From Humibacillus sp. DSM 29435 (GTDB lineage Bacteria; Actinomycetota; Actinomycetes; Actinomycetales; Dermatophilaceae): a DNA stretch of 64,000 nt. Each line of letters begins with the position of its first letter. Positions within the stretch are counted from its first letter, which is position 1. The stretch covers positions 227,628 through 291,627 of the forward strand of contig NZ_MAST01000045.1 of the NCBI RefSeq assembly GCF_001758225.1, read 5' to 3'. Positions 44,235 through 53,286 of the stretch are shown in pieces. Under the pieces are notes generated by a model. That model was not told the DNA's origin, did no database searches, and was given only the letters and a program-made list of their open reading frames with translations. A program made the position numbers and the translations under genes.

Positions 44235-46279
44235 GACAGACCTCGGCCGAACCGGCGGGCGAGCCCCAGGGCTCGTCGTGGGTCGACACCGGTCGTGGCC
44301 TGTGCCAACGCCAGGTAGGCGTGCGGCGCGACGGGGTACCTCAGCAAGGCTTGTCCAGACAGCTTGAAGGCTGCGCGACGGTGGCCCAACGACGACTGGG
44401 CGAACGCGATCTGGCCCAGGATGCGCGCGTGACCCGGCCGGCTGGTTTTGAGCTCGGGATGAAGCTTGAGCAGGAAGGTCAACGCCTCGCTGGTGTTCTC
44501 TGCCCGCTGGAGAAACCACGACTGGTTGTCCTTGCGGATGTCGGCCAGCGGCTCGCGAACCACACCGATGGCGCCCACCTGAGCGACACGCAGCAGGAAC
44601 TCGTAGTCCTCTGCGTAGCCGTGTGGAAGGTTCTCGGCGTACTGTCCCGCCCTGGCGAAGGTCTCCCTACGCATCACCAACGTCGATGAGTGCAGCTCCT
44701 TGACCCGGTTGCGCAACAACGTCTTCTGGGAGATCCGTGGTGACCGGCCCGGCCACTCCACGACCCTGCCGGGGAACAGGAGTCGGATGCCGGAACCGAC
44801 CGCAAGGAGGTCAGGCTCGTCGCTCAGGAGCCGTACCTGGGCGCGAAGCTTCCCGGGGTGCCAGACGTCGTCGTCGTCCGAGGTCGCGATGAAGGTACCT
44901 CGCGCCGCGTCGAGGCCGCTGTTGCGAGCGCCCGCCAAGCCGGGGGCGTGCGCAGTGTTGAGCATCACCTCGACGGTGCGTCCTGCAGCGCCCATCTCCG
45001 TCAGAGTGTGATCTGGTTCCTCCTGGTCGTGCACCACGAGGATCTCCATCTCTCCGGGGTAGTCCTGCTGCACGATGCCGGCGAGGGTCTCACGGACGAG
45101 CTCGGGCCGTCCCCGCGTCGTCACGACGACGGAGACCAGTGGCCACTCGCGAGATGCATCCTCGGGGCGGGGGGACTGGTGTGATGTCACACCCTTGTCG
45201 ATAGTCATCGGTGTTCCTCGGGCTGCTTTCGTCAGGTGGTCGGTGATCAGGATCGGCGCAGCGATTGCCGTGGCGGTAAGTCGCTGGGAACGCGGCATCT
45301 TCGTGGTCCACGCAAGGTCGTGGCGCAGTGCGACCGACCCGTGGGCGAACCGTGAGGGGTTGCCTGAGAGGCCGTGGCTGCTCGGGAGGTCGATGGCGTC
45401 GGTACCGACATGAGCGAGCCACTCGGGATCGAAAGGAACACCGAGATCCGTGAGCACCCGGCTCACGCTCTCACGTGGGTGGGTTACCAGGTCCTCGTAC
45501 GCGAGGGAGGTGTGGTGTTCGGCGAACCGTGAGACGAGCTTCGTCTCAGCCTGCGTCAACGTCCAGCGAGCAGCCGCCTCGGCCACGCCCCGACGATCCA
45601 TCTCCACCACACCGGAGGCACCGGACTGGGGCCGGATGACGTCGCGTTTGCCCATCGAGTAGGCCACGCCTCGCACATCACGCACGACGTTGACCACCCT
45701 GAGGTCGATGTCGTCGCCGCAGAGAGCAAGAGCCTGTGACGGCCACTTGCTGGCGTCCACCACCACGTCAGCGTCTGCGACCTGCAGTATCGCCGCGTAG
45801 AGCGACCGGTGAAGCGAGCGGTACCGGGCCAGCTCAGGAGAAGGAGCGGCTTGCACCTGCTGCCGGAGAACAGCCGGCATTCGCCGCTGTCGGGCCACGG
45901 CCACCTGCAGCTCGGTGAACTCCGTCAGGATGGCATCGTCCCAACCACCGAAGGCGACAGCACCGACCTCGGTCCAGAACGGGCACTCGCTGAACAGCTC
46001 ACCGCAACCGCAACGCTCATCGGCCCGGGCCACCCTCCGAAAGAGGTCCAGCAGCTCGCCCACGTTCACGTGTCCAGGCATCGCGCCGAGGGTGCGTTCG
46101 AGAAGGGTGCTTCCGGAGCGGCCCGCACCCGCGATGTAGATGACCGTCGGTCGTTCCTGACGGTTGGGCTCAGAAAGGTCTGAGGGCTGGCTACTCACGC
46201 TGTTCACTGTTTTCCATCGCCCCAAGATTGATTCGGATTCGTACGTCTCAGGTGAGGGCTCGTGGGCCTCAAAGGGCAC
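44231..46279 (-). CDS. Fused sulfotransferase-GT2 glycosyltransferase
   Basis: A 682-residue protein with two enzyme domains in one frame. Residues about 45-340 form a sulfotransferase, with PSB loop AGAGRSGSTLL near 50-60 and a 3'-phosphate motif VVRDVRGVAYS near 198-208. Residues about 380-600 form a GT2 glycosyltransferase, starting LVSVVVTTRGRPELVRETL, with the acidic motif SDDDDVWHP (metal and UDP-sugar binding) at 467-475. A short helical TPR-like tail ends the protein. The linker holds an ATG (residue 358) that could start a separate GT2. The called start is GTG at 46279; GTGs about 25 codons later are alternatives. Adding a sugar and sulfating it in one protein is inference. Confidence 0.83.
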   Translation of the reverse strand: MPFEAHEPSPETYESESILGRWKTVNSVSSQPSDLSEPNRQERPTVIYIAGAGRSGSTLLERTLGAMPGHVNVGELLDLFRRVARADERCGCGELFSECPFWTEVGAVAFGGWDDAILTEFTELQVAVARQRRMPAVLRQQVQAAPSPELARYRSLHRSLYAAILQVADADVVVDASKWPSQALALCGDDIDLRVVNVVRDVRGVAYSMGKRDVIRPQSGASGVVEMDRRGVAEAAARWTLTQAETKLVSRFAEHHTSLAYEDLVTHPRESVSRVLTDLGVPFDPEWLAHVGTDAIDLPSSHGLSGNPSRFAHGSVALRHDLAWTTKMPRSQRLTATAIAAPILITDHLTKAARGTPMTIDKGVTSHQSPRPEDASREWPLVSVVVTTRGRPELVRETLAGIVQQDYPGEMEILVVHDQEEPDHTLTEMGAAGRTVEVMLNTAHAPGLAGARNSGLDAARGTFIATSDDDDVWHPGKLRAQVRLLSDEPDLLAVGSGIRLLFPGRVVEWPGRSPRISQKTLLRNRVKELHSSTLVMRRETFARAGQYAENLPHGYAEDYEFLLRVAQVGAIGVVREPLADIRKDNQSWFLQRAENTSEALTFLLKLHPELKTSRPGHARILGQIAFAQSSLGHRRAAFKLSGQALLRYPVAPHAYLALAQATTGVDPRRALGLARRFGRGLS

Positions 46280-46421
46280 CTCGACACCACGTCGGCGTTC
46301 TGTCCACTCAGGCGCACTGCGCCCGCGACCGAACTGGGTATCGGCTTCTCACCTGGACTCATGCTAGGCAAAGCCCGGCCGCTTCGCAGTGATCTGCCAC
46401 GATTGACCCAGAAAGACCGCG

Positions 46422-47321
46422 CTACGCTCCAGGACCCAGGTCGATGGCACGGGCCCGCAGGTGCTCGAGCGTCGATCCGGCGGTGTGTTCGAGGGCGGCC
46501 AGCTCGTGCTCGTCGGTCGCCGCGCGCCAGCCGCGCGCCACAGTCGAGGAGTCTCGGTCGAAGTTGTGCAGTCGAGCGGCATCGGCGGCCTCGGCCTTGA
46601 CTGGCGCCCAGCCCAGCTCGGATCGTTGGGTCATTCGGAGCCCGAGCCGCTCGTACAGCAGCCGGGCAGCCTCGACGCCACCCGTGGCAATGTCCTCATG
46701 GAAGACGACGAGGGCCCCTGTGGCGTCGATGTCGGCAATCGCGATGTCGTGCAGCGCAGCCCAGAAGGCGCCCATGTCGGTTGCGGCGTCACCGCTCGGT
46801 GACAGCGCACGATCGGCGCCGAGCCTGGCTTGCGCGATCGGGTCCAGCTCTTCCAGATCCGGAGACCATCCCATCCTGCGATAGCTCGCGAGGATGGCCC
46901 CCGGATGGCGTACGACCACCACGGCCTGCGCGCCGGTCTGGTGGTGCAGGGTCTCGATGGACAGCAGAGCGAACGGATCCTTGACGATCACTCGTACACC
47001 AGGCACCGGCGCCGCCCATTGTCTGACGCCGTAGCGGCTGTAGACCATGGGGTTCAGCCCGAGGTAGGCCGTGCGCAGAACGGCTTGCTGGTGGCGACTG
47101 GGCTGGTTGAGCCGGGTCCAGGCGTGCAGTGTGCCCCCGAGACCGTACTGGGATCCGCGGGGGTTCATCGGCTCTCGCCCGGCGAGCGCGGTGCCGGGCG
47201 CGAGTGCCAGCTGTCGAGCCAGCCACGTCGTTCCCGAGCGGGGTACGCCCGTGACGAGAATGGGCGGACGGGCAGGCGAGCGCAGGTTCCGCAGTGGCAT
47301 GGGGCCCATCGTGACACGCAT
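46422..47321 (-). CDS. Sulfotransferase family protein (4)
   Basis: A 299-residue protein with PSB loop LVTGVPRSGTTWLARQLAL (about residues 22-40) and 3'-phosphate motif VVRHPGAILASYRRMGW (about 135-151). This is the sulfotransferase_3 type, common in actinobacteria. Three ATGs at 47321, 47309 and 47300 compete for the start; none has a strong ribosome-binding site, and I give the longest. A 142-bp gap separates it from the fusion gene downstream, so it may have its own transcript. It is divergent from the lipoprotein hydrolase gene. Confidence 0.85.
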   Translation of the reverse strand: MRVTMGPMPLRNLRSPARPPILVTGVPRSGTTWLARQLALAPGTALAGREPMNPRGSQYGLGGTLHAWTRLNQPSRHQQAVLRTAYLGLNPMVYSRYGVRQWAAPVPGVRVIVKDPFALLSIETLHHQTGAQAVVVVRHPGAILASYRRMGWSPDLEELDPIAQARLGADRALSPSGDAATDMGAFWAALHDIAIADIDATGALVVFHEDIATGGVEAARLLYERLGLRMTQRSELGWAPVKAEAADAARLHNFDRDSSTVARGWRAATDEHELAALEHTAGSTLEHLRARAIDLGPGA

Positions 47322-47388
47322 CCGGGTCGGCTTTGTCGACTCGGCCAAACAAGTCCCGAGGCCCGGGTAACCTGAGCGAACCGGGGGA

Positions 47389-48546
47389 ATGTCAAGCGCC
47401 GGGAGCCCATCGACCACTCTTTTCCGAACGGAACCTCACATCTTGCGTCGTCTGCCCGTCGTCGTGTCCGTAGCTGCTTTGTCGCTTCTCGCGGCCTGCT
47501 CATCAACCGCAGGCAGCTCGAACGGTTCCGCCGGTTCATCGCCCCTGCCCAAGGCCCCATCCTCCACGGGCCAGGCCATCCGACCCTCGTCATCGGGTGG
47601 CGACTCGTGCACCGTCTCCGACAGGCTGGTGCCGTCGTGTGGGGTGATCTGGGGGATCTCGACGCAGCCGGCCACCCTGCAGGGCGTCGCTACGGTGGAG
47701 AGTCTGGTCGGTCGGAACTTCGACATGATCTACCGCTACCACGACATCGCACAGACCATCCCCGACGAGGTGGAGCAGCAGGCTGTCGCGGAAGGTCGGA
47801 TCCTGCACCTGTCGATCGCCGCCCGGGAGTACGCCGACAAGAAGCTGGTCGTGACGTACAAGGACATCGCTGCCGGAAAGTACGACAAGTCGATCAGTGC
47901 CCAGGGGAGGGGGATCGCGAGCCTCAAGGTCCCGGTGTTCGTCACCTTCGAGCAGGAGGCGAACCAGCACCGGAAACTGGACGTTCGCGGTGATGCAACA
48001 CAGTTCAAAGCGGCGTGGCGGCACATTCGCGAGGTCCAGATCGCCGCAGGGGCGACCAATGCCGTCTGGACGTGGGTGATGACCGGCGCCCCCGAGAACC
48101 TCGACCGCGCGGGCAGCCTCTGGCCCGGAAACGATGCGGTCGACTGGATCAGCTGGAACGTCTACAACGCCTCTGGCTGCAACAGCGGCCAGGTGAAGCC
48201 TGAGAAGTACAAGACCTTCGCGGAGGCCCTCGCGCCCTTCTACGACTGGGTGCACTCCAAGGGCCCCGGCCTGGGAATCGATCCGAACAAACCCATGATG
48301 ATCTCTGAGTCCGGGTCGGTCATGTACAACGGCGACCTGGCCAAGACCGCTGACTGGTACAGCCAGGTACCGCAGGTACTGCAGAAGTATCCGCAGATCA
48401 AGGCGTTCACCCTGTGGGCCAGCCGAACGAGCCCGGCGTGCAACTACGAGTTCCAGAAGGAGCCGAGCGTGGCGGCAGCCGTCGCCAAGAGCGCGAAGAT
48501 GGCTCCCTTCACAGACCGCCTGGCGCTGGCCAAGTCCTCCCGGTAG
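47389..48546 (+). CDS. Lipoprotein with GH26-like glycoside hydrolase domain
   Basis: 385 residues with a lipoprotein signal: hydrophobic core and lipobox LLAAC, with the lipidated cysteine at residue 37. A Ser/Gly/Pro linker runs to about residue 70. The rest is a TIM-barrel domain with VFVTFEQEANQH (E188 or E190 as acid/base) and MMISESGSV (E307 as nucleophile). It is related at a distance to the Tat-exported enzyme at 32023-32994. An alternative TTG start at 47443 would give a shorter signal peptide. It is probably tethered to the outer face of the membrane, where it could process nascent or surface polysaccharide. Confidence 0.8.
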   Translation: MSSAGSPSTTLFRTEPHILRRLPVVVSVAALSLLAACSSTAGSSNGSAGSSPLPKAPSSTGQAIRPSSSGGDSCTVSDRLVPSCGVIWGISTQPATLQGVATVESLVGRNFDMIYRYHDIAQTIPDEVEQQAVAEGRILHLSIAAREYADKKLVVTYKDIAAGKYDKSISAQGRGIASLKVPVFVTFEQEANQHRKLDVRGDATQFKAAWRHIREVQIAAGATNAVWTWVMTGAPENLDRAGSLWPGNDAVDWISWNVYNASGCNSGQVKPEKYKTFAEALAPFYDWVHSKGPGLGIDPNKPMMISESGSVMYNGDLAKTADWYSQVPQVLQKYPQIKAFTLWASRTSPACNYEFQKEPSVAAAVAKSAKMAPFTDRLALAKSSR

Positions 48547-48565
48547 CTCCCCAGCGGCGCGCTGG

Positions 48566-49345
48566 TCAGTGGGAAGATCTGACCTCGCGCGGTGAGTCGA
48601 CTGAGGTCACCGACGTGCTCCTGGTGTCGCGGGGCCGCGAAAGGGCCGGCCGGCTGGCGTAGTAGAGCAGCATGACGATCAGCACCAACAGACCCTCGTT
48701 GGCCCGCTGGACGAAGAACAGGACGTGCTCGACGACACCTGTCGGCGCTGCGGGAGTGAGTCGGTGCACGAGGAGCATCGCGACCAGCGCCGCTGCTGCT
48801 GACCACAGGCTGCGGACGCGGTTCACCGGGCGCCCTCGCAGGAGGCCGGCATCGAGCGCCGCCACCAGCAGCACCACGGCTGCGATCATCCCGAACGCCT
48901 CGGCCATGTCTGTGACGAAGGCGTCGCTCCCAGCCGAGACGACGGGGACCATGATCGCTCCTCCGGCCAGCAGCATGCTCCAGAGCGCGGCCGGACGACG
49001 CTGTTGCAGGTAAGGGATGATCAACGAGCATCCGATCATGGCCTCGTTGAGGGTGACAATCTGTGGGGCCCACGGAGCTTCCCTGAGCGCCAGCCCGGCC
49101 AGCAGCAGTCCGGCGCCGGCGGACACGGCGACCGGCCACTCGATCGACCTTCCGAGCAGGCGTGGCCGCACCCAGTCGATCCAGGGGCACAGAACCAACA
49201 GCGCCACGTAGGCCTCGCTGTTCCTCGAGAGGAACAGACCCAGCTTGCCGGGTATGACCTCGGAGAGGCTCTGGGTGAGGGCCAACCCCAGCAGCATCAC
49301 CAGTCCGGCGTAGAAGAAGGACTTCGCGATGGTCGAGGTACGCAT
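48566..49345 (-). CDS. Polytopic membrane protein of unknown function
   Basis: 259 residues with seven or eight hydrophobic segments and a hydrophilic C-terminal tail rich in Ser and Arg. No transporter or enzyme motif is recognised. NSEAYVALLVLCPWIDWVRPR and NEAMIGCSLIIPYLQQRRP are the most distinctive loops. It lies 123 bp after the stop of the 1136-residue secreted protein on the same strand, beyond a strong terminator, so it may be partly co-transcribed. A role in export or retention of the polymer is only a guess. Confidence 0.7.
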   Translation of the reverse strand: MRTSTIAKSFFYAGLVMLLGLALTQSLSEVIPGKLGLFLSRNSEAYVALLVLCPWIDWVRPRLLGRSIEWPVAVSAGAGLLLAGLALREAPWAPQIVTLNEAMIGCSLIIPYLQQRRPAALWSMLLAGGAIMVPVVSAGSDAFVTDMAEAFGMIAAVVLLVAALDAGLLRGRPVNRVRSLWSAAAALVAMLLVHRLTPAAPTGVVEHVLFFVQRANEGLLVLIVMLLYYASRPALSRPRDTRSTSVTSVDSPREVRSSH

Positions 49346-49399
49346 GTGGGGGTGTACTCCTTTCGGTTGTGCGGTCGCACAGCCGAGGTGACTCCTGCT

Positions 49400-49446
49400 C
49401 GCACTGCTCGGTCGCGGGGCCGTCAGGCTCGCGACCGAGCAGTGCG
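49400..49446 (-). terminator. Strong terminator after the 1136-residue secreted-protein gene
   Basis: Perfect 17-bp stem (cgcactgctcggtcgcg / cgcgaccgagcagtgcg) with a 13-base loop, starting 23 bases beyond the minus-strand stop. Confidence 0.75.
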
Positions 49447-49468
49447 ATCGTCGTGGTGGGTTGAGGGT

Positions 49469-52400
49469 TCACGCCACCTTAGGCTCCAGGACCAGTGTCC
49501 AGCTCACTCCGAGGTTGCTGGTGACGTCGGTCGTGGCGGTCACGCCCCCCACGACTCCGGTCTGCGGCCCGTTGCTGTCTCCGACCAACCCGGACACCCG
49601 TCCGGTGCCCGTCGAGTAGACCTCGTCGCGAGCAGTGAAGCCGCCGGTCGGGGTCCACTGGGAGGTGGATGCGGACTTCTCACTCCACACCCAGACGACC
49701 CACGAGCCGCCGGGCACGGTGACCGTCGGGGTGGCGTGTGACGCAGTCTTGGAATCGGTGGCCTTCGTGACGGTACCGACCGACCCCACGCCGCGATACG
49801 CGGTAAGGGTCAGTGAGACCTTCGACCGCTTGCCCAGGTTGACCTTCACCGTGGAGCCGGCGTCCGAGGCGGTGGCAGTGCGCGTCCAGATGGTGCTCGA
49901 CATGCTCGAGTGCACCTCGCCGTCCTTACGGGTCCACCCGGCCGGGTCGCCGACCGTGGTGGTCGAGTTCACGGCGGCGGCCAGCACCATCGTGTCCCCG
50001 GCCTGGATCGACGCGGGCACCGTGAGCGTCTGGCTGGCCCGGTTGCCGTTGGCGACTGCCGTGTCGACGAACGCAATGTCCTCGGTCGGTTGCGCACCCT
50101 GATCGACGGTGACCTGTTTCGCGACCGAGGCCTGACCGCCCAGGTTGTCCGTCACTCGCAGCTGCACGGAGTACGTGCCTGCCTCGGCGAACGTGTGCGT
50201 CACCGACTGGCCGGTGCCTGAACCCGATGGGAAGGTCCACGCATAGCCGGCGATGGACCCGTCCGGGTCACTGGACCCGGCCCCGTTGAACGTGCACACG
50301 AGGCCGACGCACGAGCTGGTGAACGACGCGGTCGGTAGCTGGTTGGCCGGCGGAGAGGAGGACGGTCCGACGAAGACCGCTCGTGCACGCCAGTTGGTGC
50401 CCGACAGGGAGGGTCCATCCACCAGGGTCGAACCGCCGGTGGGGATGCCGTTCTGCAGCGCCACCTTGTTGAGCGCGCCATCCGCGGTGACGAAGTAGAG
50501 CGACCCGTCGGCGACGAACATGCCGTACGTGCCGGCCCAGGCGCGGCCGCCGTTCGCCGTGAAGTACTGCGACCCGATGATCCCGCTGTCTGTGCTGAAC
50601 CAGCGCCAGTAGAGGTTGGAGTCGCCGGAACGCACGTAGTACAGGCGCCCGTCCGCGTAAGCCATAGCGGTGACGCCGGACAGCTGGCTGTAGAGGTCCA
50701 CCGGCTTGCCGTCGTAGGTGCTGGAGCCGCTTCCCGTGCCGATCCCCGCCCACGCGGGGTCGTTGTACGGGTCGATCTTGATCACCGGGCCCAGGGTGGC
50801 TCCGGTCAGGGTCCGGGAGTTGAACGTGCCGGCACTCGTTCCGTACCAGAGCTTGCCACCGGCGTAGAACGACCCACGGACGCTCGTCCAGTCGATCCCC
50901 TGGCTGGGGATCGTCTGAGCCGGCTGAGCACCGCCGGCGCTCAGCTGGACGGTCTGCAGCCCGTTCGCTCCGGCGGCGGGCGGCGCCTGGTCGGTGCGCA
51001 CGATCTCGATCGCGTTGACCAGGGGGTTCTCCTTGACGTGGCCGAAGTCGATATCGACCGTACCGTCGCTGACGACGTCGAAAGCCTTCATCGTGCCGCG
51101 CTGGTCACCGGCAGTCGCGGCGATGTCGAAGTCGCTCAGCTTCTTGACCCCGTCGATCGAGACGTCGAAGATGCGTGAGCCGGGGGCCGATGTTCCGCTG
51201 TAGCGGTTGGCGAAGAACAGTCGAACCTGTAGCGGAGCGCCGGCGGGCGCATTGAAGGCCCACTCCATGGCCGGGTCGTCGGAGGGCGACCACCGCTCGC
51301 TGTCGAAGACGGAGTTCGGAGTGGAGGAAGGAACCGTTCCGTCGCTGGTGGCCCCCGGCTCGTAACCGGACACGTTGCTTCCCGTGTTGCGGTAGGCGCT
51401 GACCGTCTGGTCGTCGGCCTGCCAGTCGGGCCCGGCGTCGACGGAGCCGGCCGCCGCACCGCCGGCGTTGACCCGATAGAGGATGTTGCCGTTGTCCTGC
51501 GCAGTCGATCCACCGACGAAGGCGGTACCAGGTAGTGGAGCGATGGCGTCCGACGCCTTGGCGCTCCCCCCGGCAAGCGGGAAGAAGGCCAGCTTCGGCC
51601 GCTTGTACTTGTAGCTTCCGACCCAGTCGGTGTTGCTGCCCATCCAGAGCCCGGCCGGCGTAGCGTAGAGCACGAAGACGGCCACCCCGCGCGGGTTCCG
51701 ACCCGGGTTCCAGGCCAGGGGCAGGCCGGTCTGGGGATCCAGCGCCATCAGCCCGGCACGTGGCACCGCGCCCTGTCCGGCGTAGTCGCTGCCCGAGCTG
51801 TTGTTCATCCAGCGGTTGTGACCGCCGACATAGACAGCGTGCTCGGTCACCTCGACGCCCCACAGCGTGTCCCCGCCGGCGTAGTCGACCCACGTCGGTT
51901 GAACGTTGTCTCCGGTCGACGAGAACTCGAAGCGTGCCGCTGTGTCGCACAGCGTCCCCGCGTTCTGTCCGCCGGTGGACGTGATGACGAAATAGGAGCC
52001 GTCGGGAGAGACGGAGAGGCCACGCACGTAGCTGTCGAAGGCGAAGCTGAAGCAGGCTGGTTCGTAGCGACGGGTTCTCCAGTCGGCCTGCACCACGGAG
52101 GAGGGGCCGGTCAGATCGAGCAGGACAACCTGGTCGCGCATCAGGCCGTCGACCGTCTTGAAGTTGCCGATGGCGACGAGGCGCGACCCGTCGGGTGTCG
52201 CCTCGATGTTCTTGACTCCGACGGCACCCACTGAAGCGCCGGAGTTGTGCCTCTCGGCGACGTTGTTGCCCGCGAAGGAGTCGAGGGCCCCGGTGTTCGC
52301 GTTGAGGGAGGCAATGCCGGCGTGGGTGCTGTTGCCAACGCTGGTGAAGAAGCCTCCCAGGTACAGCCGGTTTCCGATACGGGCCAGGGAGTTGACGGTG

Positions 52401-52879
52401 CCGTTGATCGCAGGAGTGTTGAACGACGAGACGAGCGAACCGTCACTGACGTTGACGAGAGCGACCTTCCGCGCCTGCCTACCGTTCACCTGGGTGAAGG
52501 ATCCCGAGAGGTAGACGGTGCCTGCGGTTGGCCCGGCGATGACGTCGGTGACCGCGCCGTTGAAGCTGGGGTTGAACCCGGTTCCGAGAGCGCCCGTGGT
52601 CGCGTTGAACGCCACCGCGCTGACTCGCGAGACAGCGGAGCCACCCTGAGGCGTGACACTGGTGAAGTCGCCCACGGCAACCATGGTGCTGCCGGTCTGC
52701 ACGATTCCCAGAACAGAACCGTTGTTGAACGCCGGAGTCCAGGGGCTCGGAACCTCCGACACCATCGTGTCCTGACCGGGGGCCGCTGAGGCCTGCCCGG
52801 CCGGAGCGACCTGGAGCAGGCCCAGCGCGAGTACCACCCAAAGAACCTTGGCGAGCGTTGACCGGAACTGCCGCTGCAT
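49469..52879 (-). CDS. Large secreted protein: beta-propeller repeats, malectin-like domain, PKD, C-terminal beta-sandwich
   Basis: 1136 residues from ATG 52879, chosen because GGAG lies six bases upstream and a signal peptide follows at once (cleavage near ASA, residue 28). Residues about 40-460 contain repeats of the form VGGxFTxVxG, a DUF5122-like beta-propeller. Residues about 466-626 resemble malectin, a carbohydrate-binding domain (LYRVNAGG ... FDVSIDG ... NPLVNAIEI). About 640-840 is a second strand-rich part. About 845-925 is a PKD domain (DPDGSIAGYAWTFPSG) and 936-1136 a beta-sandwich. There is no wall anchor. It is paralogous to the proteins at 53287 and 56986. Binding of the locus polysaccharide is inference. 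Confidence 0.85.
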   Translation of the reverse strand: MQRQFRSTLAKVLWVVLALGLLQVAPAGQASAAPGQDTMVSEVPSPWTPAFNNGSVLGIVQTGSTMVAVGDFTSVTPQGGSAVSRVSAVAFNATTGALGTGFNPSFNGAVTDVIAGPTAGTVYLSGSFTQVNGRQARKVALVNVSDGSLVSSFNTPAINGTVNSLARIGNRLYLGGFFTSVGNSTHAGIASLNANTGALDSFAGNNVAERHNSGASVGAVGVKNIEATPDGSRLVAIGNFKTVDGLMRDQVVLLDLTGPSSVVQADWRTRRYEPACFSFAFDSYVRGLSVSPDGSYFVITSTGGQNAGTLCDTAARFEFSSTGDNVQPTWVDYAGGDTLWGVEVTEHAVYVGGHNRWMNNSSGSDYAGQGAVPRAGLMALDPQTGLPLAWNPGRNPRGVAVFVLYATPAGLWMGSNTDWVGSYKYKRPKLAFFPLAGGSAKASDAIAPLPGTAFVGGSTAQDNGNILYRVNAGGAAAGSVDAGPDWQADDQTVSAYRNTGSNVSGYEPGATSDGTVPSSTPNSVFDSERWSPSDDPAMEWAFNAPAGAPLQVRLFFANRYSGTSAPGSRIFDVSIDGVKKLSDFDIAATAGDQRGTMKAFDVVSDGTVDIDFGHVKENPLVNAIEIVRTDQAPPAAGANGLQTVQLSAGGAQPAQTIPSQGIDWTSVRGSFYAGGKLWYGTSAGTFNSRTLTGATLGPVIKIDPYNDPAWAGIGTGSGSSTYDGKPVDLYSQLSGVTAMAYADGRLYYVRSGDSNLYWRWFSTDSGIIGSQYFTANGGRAWAGTYGMFVADGSLYFVTADGALNKVALQNGIPTGGSTLVDGPSLSGTNWRARAVFVGPSSSPPANQLPTASFTSSCVGLVCTFNGAGSSDPDGSIAGYAWTFPSGSGTGQSVTHTFAEAGTYSVQLRVTDNLGGQASVAKQVTVDQGAQPTEDIAFVDTAVANGNRASQTLTVPASIQAGDTMVLAAAVNSTTTVGDPAGWTRKDGEVHSSMSSTIWTRTATASDAGSTVKVNLGKRSKVSLTLTAYRGVGSVGTVTKATDSKTASHATPTVTVPGGSWVVWVWSEKSASTSQWTPTGGFTARDEVYSTGTGRVSGLVGDSNGPQTGVVGGVTATTDVTSNLGVSWTLVLEPKVA

Positions 52880-53286
52880 CTTCGACTCCATCGTTGTGGT
52901 GCTGACATAGACGTTGAGAGGATTGAACCCATCTCTCCCAGAAGATGTACCTGTTCGGCGAATCTGGTGGCTTCTGAGGGGGTTTCGTCTCACTCTGTCG
53001 AGGACACGCGGGTGCGTTGCCCCATTTGCGCGGAGAGCTCGTCGACACTCGACCTTCGTTCGAGGGTTTGGCCACCACGGGCGACGGGGTGGGGAATCGC
53101 ACAGTCTCGAGTCAGAGGTCTTCGTCGCGGGCCCGCTTCGGCGCATCTCTCGAGAAGCGCAGCCAGAAGGAGACTCTCCGATGTCGCGAAAATTGCGATT
53201 CCACTACGGCCACAGCACACAACGGATAACTTGACGCTGTCAGCCACCCGGCGGACAGCAGGCTGCACAGTCACTTTGGGGATTCA
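52880..53286. promoter_or_regulatory. Divergent promoter region between two secreted-protein paralogs
   Basis: 407 bases with no credible gene. A TTGACG at about 53231 could be a -35 for the plus-strand gene. The 15-mer agtcactttggggat at 53269-53283 ends three bases before its ATG and also occurs before the LAxTG surface-protein gene. Confidence 0.5.
53269..53283 (+). promoter_or_regulatory. 15-mer shared by two secreted-protein genes (copy 2)
   Basis: agtcactttggggat, identical to the bases upstream of the gene starting at 31756 on the minus strand. It covers the ribosome-binding site GGGG and eight or more bases before it. Confidence 0.6.
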
